A stretch of DNA of 12,732 nt, taken from the NCBI GenBank assembly GCA_025769875.1, contig JAGFNK010001223.1:1-12732 (forward strand), given 5' to 3'. The translations under genes and the position numbers were made by a program. The DNA is from Russula earlei (Eukaryota; Basidiomycota; Agaricomycetes; Russulales; Russulaceae). The notes under the pieces were generated by a model. That model was given only the letters and a program-made list of their open reading frames with translations. It ran no database searches and was not told the DNA's origin. Positions 7,931 through 12,732 of this stretch are shown one piece after another; positions within the stretch are counted from its first letter, which is position 1, and each line of letters opens with the position of its first letter.

Positions 7931-8475
7931 GCGTTCGCCGACGAGAGTCTCGGATGAGACCGATGAGGCAGACGGCGTACCAGCTGGTACGATCCCCTGA
8001 GTTGACAATGTGCAGCTGCACGCCGAAACAGGAGAGCCCTCTAGTTTTCGACGCTTGGGAGCCGGAGCCTCCAACGGCAGCGCTGATGGTGCTGATGCGT
8101 ATTTTGCGGTCATCCGGTGATCTGGAGGCCGACGGGCATGGGAGGATGCAGAGCCGCCAGCAGCCTCTGAAGGGGGATTATAATTATGTATGATATGTAG
8201 ACGGCCACGCACGCACGCCGCATAGATCCAGAGGGTTCCCAGGATACAAACCGCATGTCTTGGCGGGGCACATGTCTGGCTCTCCACGGCTGCGGCTGCT
8301 GCTGAGTAGCCACTTTACTGATGGCGGGTGGCCGCCGTTTCCGTTTTTCCACAAACACGTTTGGTTGAGCATCTTTATTGAAGAGCAAACGGGACGGAGC
8401 CGTGCGTTGGTTTGGGCGCGTGGAGGCCGAAGTGCGCCGATTTGATGGGTGCCAGGGGCGGAACATACGACGCAC
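7931..8475. other. 545-bp insertion in VAC14 bounded by 29-bp direct duplications
   Basis: The VAC14 exon encoding VVSPFTRSFLVSW is interrupted. The 29 bp at 8476-8504 and at 7902-7930 are identical: the first keeps the upstream VAC14 frame (RLYVVSPFTRSF) and the second keeps the downstream frame (VSPFTRSFLVSW). The bases just outside the two copies differ, so the repeat is exactly 29 bp. The insert has no inverted ends, no A tail and no transposase. Confidence 0.85.
7932..8466 (-). pseudogene. Gene fragment with an intron carried in the VAC14 insertion (unidentified)
   Basis: On the minus strand an ATG near 8466 opens a frame rich in Arg, Pro, Ser and Gln (MFRPWHPSNRR, FVEKRKRRPP). With a 50-nt intron at 8167-8216 (GTGCGT ... 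TTCAG) it continues through APKRRKLE, a nuclear-localisation-like basic run, and a Ser/Thr-rich tail to the insert edge, giving about 160 residues without a stop. It looks like the low-complexity N-terminal part of a nuclear protein copied from genomic DNA with its intron. I do not recognise the gene, and the frame could be fortuitous. It runs on in frame into VAC14 codons at 7930, but this meets the TAG at 7678-7676. Confidence 0.4.
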
Positions 8476-8504
8476 AGAAACGAGCGAGTGAATGGTGAAA
8501 CTAC
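8476..8504. repeat. 29-bp direct repeat, copy 2 (insertion boundary)
   Basis: Identical to 7902-7930. On the minus strand it continues the open VAC14 frame from RLYVV before the insert begins at 8475. Confidence 0.93.
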
Positions 8505-9141
8505 ATAAAGGCGATCGGAGAGGAGCGGGATGGAAAGGGAAAGGGAAAGGGTGAATGCGCGATGAGGTCCTGCGCTTGTATCATCGTCATCGGGTGAGAG
8601 ACAACAATTCCGTTTTCACTAACACGGCGCTTTTCCGTCCCAGGGAAGTGAGGGACGTAGTAGGAGGCGGACTCTGCTACGATGTCTTTGAGCAGACGAT
8701 CAAGGAGCTCTGCCCTATTCTTGACAGATAGTTCCGGGTCTGCAGCAAGCTGGAAAAGGTAAGGACGCATAGTGAAGAAGATGGAGTAACCCACCTTGCT
8801 CAATGCGTCAAAGATAGGGTTGAAATACACCAAGACTTCTCCGTTTGACAATTTGGCGATGTTGTACAGACATTCCGCTGCGAAGTAGCGCACGCGATTC
8901 TCCGGGTCCGAGAAACATACAAGAAGAGGCTCGAGAAAGCGATCCATGTAAGGTGCTATGTCGACGCCAAGAGCAATGGCGGTGCCTGCAAGGCCAGGCC
9001 CCCATTACGGATATGGAGTGCATTGGTGATGCTAGAGACCATGTCATGGAGCTGGTCAACAATTTGGCCGATGCGTCGTTCGTCGCCTTGCTGATGACAT
9101 TCACGGACAAGTCTGGAGGGAAACAGTCCCATTCGCGTCAT

Positions 9142-9861
9142 ACAACGGCGTGACGGCTAGAGATGGGAGGAGAGGGCGGCGTGGTCAAAAGGCGGAGACG
9201 GAGGCGGCGAGAATGAGTTCGTAGACAGAGACGTAGGTGCAGGTGGCAGGGCGGCGTGGGGGATGGTGGTGGTGAAAGGAGTGGAATGGGAGGGATACTG
9301 AGAGGGAGTGTGCAAGGCAGACATGTGGGGAACGCGTGGCGTAAGGAGAGGAGGCGCTCGAGACGGGGTAAGACGATCGAAGACTGGACGGTGTCAGGCG
9401 GGCTGATGCGTGTACGCGTGATGAAAGAGGTTCAAGGCTGGTCGAGACGGCAGCGAGATGTCAATGACAGAGGCTGGGAGAACAGAAGGGAGAAGGCAAG
9501 GCAGCGGAAGCAGAAGTGATGAAGACGAGAGAGATGATGCGGGCGGAGTGGGGATGAAAGGCGGATCTAGACGTGGATGACAAGGGCAAGGCAGGGCATA
9601 GCGTGAGCACTGATTGGGGTGAGGCGAACGGTGGTGAATGTCGTCCGGGATGGACGTTGAATGTGATATCCTCCACTTGCGATTATTTGGGTTCCAACGG
9701 TAGCTGTCCGACTCCAACAGCAGCAGAACAGGTTGGTTGGGAACCGCAGACGAGCCGACGCTAACGATCGTTGGGGGAAGATTACGTTATTGATCGCCCT
9801 AGATCAGATCACTCGGCGCGTCGGGATCCACATCCAAATCGTCCTCTTTCACCCAACTATC
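9142..9861. promoter_or_regulatory. Divergent intergenic region between VAC14 and BIO2
   Basis: The two genes point away from each other here, so both promoters should lie in this 720-bp interval. The minus strand is strongly C/T-rich from about 9160 to 9600, as is common in fungal promoters and 5' leaders. A CT-rich tract (CGTCCTCTTTCACCCAACTATC) directly precedes the BIO2 ATG at 9862. A 55-codon minus-strand frame, 9324-9157 (MSALHTPSQYPSH, then Pro/Ser-rich), ends just before the VAC14 relic. It may be a former N-terminal extension, a leader frame or chance. No TATA box was certain. Confidence 0.45.
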
Positions 9862-11409
9862 ATGTTGCGCATCGCCGCATCGCCTCGGTTCTCTCTCTTG
9901 AAGCGTTCTCTTGCAACTCATACCATAACAACTGCGCCCACGGTCGTAGCAGCACCTCCGATGCGCCATGACTGGACAAAAGACCGAGTGAAGCGAGTCT
10001 ACGCCACGCCGTTACTCGATCTCGTCTTTCGCGCGGCGAGCGTACACAGGCAGCACCACGATCCAAGCAAAGTACAGCTCTGCACATTGATGAATATCAA
10101 AAGTGAGTACCCCCGACGAGGAGAATGCGAAAGATCTCAATCGGAATTGCAGGTGGGGGTTGCAGCGAAGACTGTGAGGTCGAAGTTGACGCCAGTCACG
10201 GCCGTGCTCACGTTCTCCAGGCTCGTACTGCTCGCAGTCGTCGAGATACACAACCGCGACCAAGGCCTCCCGCCTCCTAGAAATCGAACCCGTGTTGGAG
10301 GCCGCGCGCAAGGCAAAGGAGAACGGCAGCACTCGATTCTGCATGGGCGCAGCGTGGAGAGACTTGGCGGGTAGGAAGCGCGGTTTTGAACGCATCCTCG
10401 AGATGGTGCGCGAGGTTCGCAAAATGGACATGGAAGTGTGCACGACGCTGGGCATGCTGTCCCCGACCCAGGCGAAGCAGCTCAAAGAGGCGTATGTATC
10501 TCACACGCAAGGTCGCATAGCAGGCTTGCTGACGCCGGCGCGCTCACCAGTGGCTTGACTGCATATAATCATAATCTCGATACCTCACGAGAGTATTATC
10601 CTCAGGCAGGTCGACCCGAGCATTTGCCAATTCCCGCGAGCTTATGCCACCTATGAACAGGTCATCACCACCAGGACTTACGATGACCGCCTGGACACCA
10701 TATCTCATGTCAGAGACGCAGGTATCAGTGTTTGTTCGGGCGGCATCCTTGGGCTAGGTGAGTCGGATGCTGATCGTGTTGGCCTCATCTGGGAAGCCGC
10801 CAAGTGCGTTTCATGCTCTCATGAAGCCCTCATCTTATTGGGTTCTTATAGTATGCCTGAGCATCCGGAGTCATTTCCTGTGAATGCTCTTGTGCCTATC
10901 AAGGGAACACCTCTGGAGAACAACGAAGTGAGCATTCACTTTGTGGCTTTCGATCACCAGACCAAGTCATGCCTGCTTCTTAGCCTGTTTCCCATCATGT
11001 GCTTCTCCGGACGATCGCTACTGCCCGAATCGTTCTTTCCGACGACGATCATCCGGCTTGCAGCGGGTAGGCAGGGGTTGAGCGAGAACGAACAAGCCAT
11101 GTGTTTCATGGCTGGAGCGAATGCTGTCTTTACAGGTGACCAAATGTTGACGACACCCTGTAAGTTATTGCGTATTAAGCTCTCAATGAGGCTAAATGTT
11201 AGCCGCGTCTTGCACAGGCTCTCCTTGGGACGAGGTATGCTCCTTGGTCTTCCGTTTAATCCGCTCTCAAACGCCCTGCTAGGACACGGGCCATGTTATC
11301 CAGGTGGGGTCTCGAAGGCATGCGAAGTTTTGAGCAGAGGAGCGTTGCGCGGAAAGAAAACCTCGGGATGGAGGAGGTCCCTGCGGAGGGCGGTGCTCAG
11401 TCACTATGA
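9862..11409 (+). pseudogene. BIO2: Biotin synthase BIO2, nine exons, two single-base frameshifts
   Basis: Biotin synthase is the mitochondrial radical-SAM enzyme that inserts sulfur into dethiobiotin. Exons: 9862-10102, 10153-10173, 10221-10491, 10551-10605, 10661-10803, 10852-10927, 10984-11159, 11218-11234 and 11283-11409. The N-terminus (MLRIAASPRFSLLKRSLATH) is basic and acid-free, a mitochondrial presequence. Family blocks follow: VHRQHHDPSKVQLCTLMNIK, the Fe-S site GGCSEDCSYCSQSS (CxxxCxxC), STRFCMGAAWRDLAGRKRGF, TAYNHNLDTSREYYPQ, SVCSGGILGLGESDADR, ALVPIKGTPLENNE, IIRLAAGRQGLSE, FTGDQMLTTPCSPW. Two extra bases break it: a T in 11036-11038 (IVL/PTT) and a G in 11288-11290 (before MLSRWGLEGM). 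Without them the exons give 374 residues, the usual length. One intron (10606-10660) begins GC rather than GT. Either a young pseudogene or a good gene with homopolymer sequence errors. Confidence 0.93.
10606..10660 (+). other. GC-AG intron in BIO2
   Basis: The exon ends CCTCAG and the intron opens GCAGGT, ending GAACAG. Only this choice keeps the frame YYPQ/VITTR. The GT four bases downstream would shift the frame. GC-AG introns are a known minor class. Confidence 0.75.
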
Positions 11410-12175
11410 TGAGCTCAGCTGTCGTATGAGTGCATTCTGCCAACGGCGGACGTGGAACGCTCACCGTTTGTAGCATCGACAACGTACATCGTCATTAGAT
11501 CTCGAATTGGCATCAGTTGCGGCTTTTCTTGGGCTGGATCCTCAAAGCCCTCGCCTGTTTTGGACAAGGTGCACCCGTTTGGAGGGTTGCCGGGCATCGG
11601 AGGACGTGCTTCTCGTTTGGCTTGTTGCCTTCTCGTTCAGATTACTCTTCCGCGTCCAACAGGAGCCAATGAATCGCCTGCTCGCTTTGGAAAGATTGCC
11701 TTTGCGGGCCGGGTGGAGGGCTCAGAGGGCTTCGATGTAACCGAACCAAACCGATTTAGATTGAATTATCACTTTGCGTGGTATCCATCCCTCCCACCCG
11801 TCCTGGGTGTTCCCCACAGAAAATGGCAGTGCTCCTGCACGAGCAGCTCACCCGTTCATGTTTTAACGTCTGTCCAAATGCATCATTCTTGCCCTTTTCT
11901 ACCCCGCATTAGACGCTCTCAATCTATTCACCTGCGCCCCGTCGGCGTGGTGACATGTTTATATATCACACCCGAGATTACAGCACGGTCGACCTTCTCG
12001 CCGCCCCTCACGATATCAGGTCGTCTCCACTTGAACGATCTGCGCTCTTGCCCAAAACTCTACCACAACCCACTGTCTCCCCAACGTGCAATCCTGTCAA
12101 GATTCTCCTTCCAGAACAGCAAGTTATCGTCCCCCGCCTGCTTTCACCGTTTTATAATCTCGTGACTCTAGCTTC
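11410..12175. promoter_or_regulatory. Intergenic region between BIO2 and the REXO4-like gene
   Basis: This is the 3' flank of BIO2 and the likely promoter of the next gene. From about 11780 to 12170 the plus strand is C/T-rich, as fungal promoters often are, and TATATATC near 11959 lies about 210 bp before the ATG at 12176. Two overlapping open frames exist (11452-12165, and one ending at 11740 with SSLDLELASVAAFLGLDP), but neither shows a known family or splice structure. A short relic of another gene near 11480-11740 cannot be excluded. Confidence 0.4.
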
Positions 12176-12732
12176 ATGGCGGTTTCGGCGCAGATAGTGT
12201 ACACGGGTGATACAGCAGACATACCTATGGTCGCGTAAGCCTACCTCATTCCATCGCCCAAACGTACGCTACAGTCGGAGCGCAGGCGTGTTTCTCTCGC
12301 AGATTATAGAGGGAACGTTGTGATGGATACCCTTGTCCGCCCGACGTATGTCGCCGGATACGTGACCATTTTCCACTAGGCCTGATTGACGCGTGGTCTA
12401 GCCACCATGTCACAGATTACAGGACAGCAGAGACAGGCCTGATCGCGGCCCATCTTACCCATGGTAATTTCGCGTCTCTCCCGTCAACATTCCGACTGAC
12501 CGGGACGCATCATTGTTGCGGACCAAAGCGCCCTCATTTCGTGAAGTTCAACATCGCGTAAGCGCACTCATACGCGAGAAGATCATAGTCGGACACAACC
12601 TTTGGCAATTCCTGTCGGCGAGTGGTGGCGCGGTTTCGAATGCAATGATAGCTGATCCCGCGGTACAGGTTCTGTGCATCAGCCATCCAACAATCAACAC
12701 GCGAGAGTGGCCGCGTTCGTTCCCTTCCGCAG
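12176..12732 (+). pseudogene. REXO4-like exonuclease-fold protein with lost catalytic residues (3' partial)
   Basis: Exons fit 12176-12234, 12286-12345, 12402-12463, 12529-12617 and 12669-12732, with introns of 51, 56, 65 and 51 nt; the last starts GC (GCGAGT ... TACAG). Blocks match the REXO4/ISG20 DEDD exonuclease family: MVARVSLADYRGNVVMDTLV, RPTHHVTDYRTAETGL, VQHRVSALIREKIIVGHNLW, LCISHPTINTR. The usual ExoI motif DCEMV aligns with SAQIV, so both acids are lost, and the ExoII Asp (GHALHNDL in REXO4) aligns with Phe in GHNLWQFL. A one-base deletion near 12708-12710 takes the end out of frame: GTGGCCGCGTTCGTTCCC would read VAAFVP in the expected frame. The ATG at 12176 gives an N-terminus lacking the longer basic region of typical REXO4. 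It is either an inactive paralogue that later broke or a relic with one sequence error. Confidence 0.65.
12618..12668 (+). other. GC-AG intron in the REXO4-like gene
   Basis: The donor is GCGAGT, one base from the consensus GTGAGT, and the acceptor is TACAG. It gives FLS/VLCISHP in frame. The internal GT at 12622 would break the frame. Confidence 0.6.

Larger units (their letters stand above)
6905..9141 (-). pseudogene. VAC14: VAC14 pseudogene (PI(3,5)P2 kinase-complex scaffold), C-terminus missing
   Basis: Vac14 is the HEAT-repeat scaffold that holds the Fab1/PIKfyve lipid kinase and Fig4 on the vacuole membrane. Minus-strand pieces match in order: LVRECHQQGDE, GTAIALGVDIAPYMDRF and RVRYFAAECLYNIAKLSNGE (9110-8800), SVKNRAELLDRLLKDIVAES, RLYVVSPFTRSFLVSW, YLSDPTEDVRIAAENQLAEF, WVPGQGVRIDYAAIIEILI, WLAELLTFTRDVMVPFTPRL, NLAHHVPMIQSSAIRTNKL and LSEHEETHVAALKWLIMLHQ. 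Introns fit at 8750-8794, 8570-8625, 7773-7820, 7410-7455 and 7283-7331 (45-56 nt). Lesions: a frameshift at about 8992-9003 (NGGL/GTAIAL), a 545-bp insertion at 7931-8475, a TAG stop at 7676-7678 where CAG is likely, and frameshifts near 7110-7118 and 6997-7001. The frame ends in TAA at 6905-6907, so the Fig4-binding C-terminal region is absent. The first exon is not securely found; TTGTATGAC just upstream of 9141 may be a relic of the usual KLYD start region. Confidence 0.9.

Noticed and set aside
7563..8000. 145-codon plus-strand frame opposite VAC14
   Set aside because: It is antisense to recognisable VAC14 coding sequence and crosses VAC14 introns and the insertion boundary.
8992..9003. 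Short intron to explain the VAC14 frame change NGGL/GTAIAL
   Set aside because: Any intron here would be under 15 nt with no GT donor, so a small deletion is the better explanation.
11452..12165. 237-codon open frame between BIO2 and the REXO4-like gene
   Set aside because: Long, but in C/T-rich promoter-like DNA, without motifs, and overlapped by another open frame. Not enough to call a gene.
1..12732. CRISPR array, bacterial operons or phage genes
   Set aside because: No regularly spaced repeats, no Shine-Dalgarno-led gene strings; spliceosomal introns throughout show nuclear eukaryotic DNA.

Overview
The window looks like nuclear DNA of a filamentous basidiomycete (Agaricomycete). Genes are cut by many 45-90 nt introns with GTRNGT/YAG borders, the first gene belongs to a membrane-protein type I know from mushroom genomes, and the neighbours are eukaryotic housekeeping genes (VAC14, BIO2, a REXO4-like exonuclease). 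All identifications come from reading the sequence; no database search was possible.

Layout. (1) 1-1042, plus: 3' part of a six-exon gene for a single-pass membrane protein with a Cys/Trp-rich outer domain; its frame is intact. (2) 744-2072: the last part of that gene and its 3' flank are repeated in inverted orientation about 100 bp downstream (arms about 612 bp, about 98% identical). The differences between arms are almost all CpG-type transitions. A transcript through both arms would be a long hairpin. (3) 2386-6213: a 3.8-kb pogo/Tigger-type DNA transposon with 23-bp terminal inverted repeats and TA target duplication. Its transposase is dead (five in-frame TGA codons where Arg is expected or plausible, plus frameshifts). 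It also holds about 200 bp of a host purine-synthesis gene (PurL/ADE6). (4) 6216-6900: repeat-rich spacer with a CCGGAAACC-type repeat and a CGGGTACGGGT-type repeat. (5) 6905-9141, minus: a VAC14 pseudogene that lacks its C-terminal part. It carries a 545-bp insertion bounded by 29-bp direct duplications, a TAG stop and frameshifts. (6) 9862-11409, plus: biotin synthase BIO2 in nine exons, recognisable end to end but with two single-base frameshifts. (7) 12176 to the window end, plus: the start of a REXO4-like RNase-H-fold protein whose expected catalytic acids are replaced, with one frameshift near the edge.

VAC14, BIO2 and REXO4-like do unrelated jobs (PI(3,5)P2 synthesis scaffold, biotin synthesis, RNA exonuclease fold) and do not form a pathway or cluster. 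What unites the window is decay: dead transposon, broken genes, CpG loss and rearrangement. The single-base BIO2 and REXO4-like frameshifts could also be assembly errors. I see no convincing new multi-gene system. The best candidates for follow-up are the fold-back locus, the gene fragments carried by the transposon and by the VAC14 insertion, and the degenerate REXO4-like gene.
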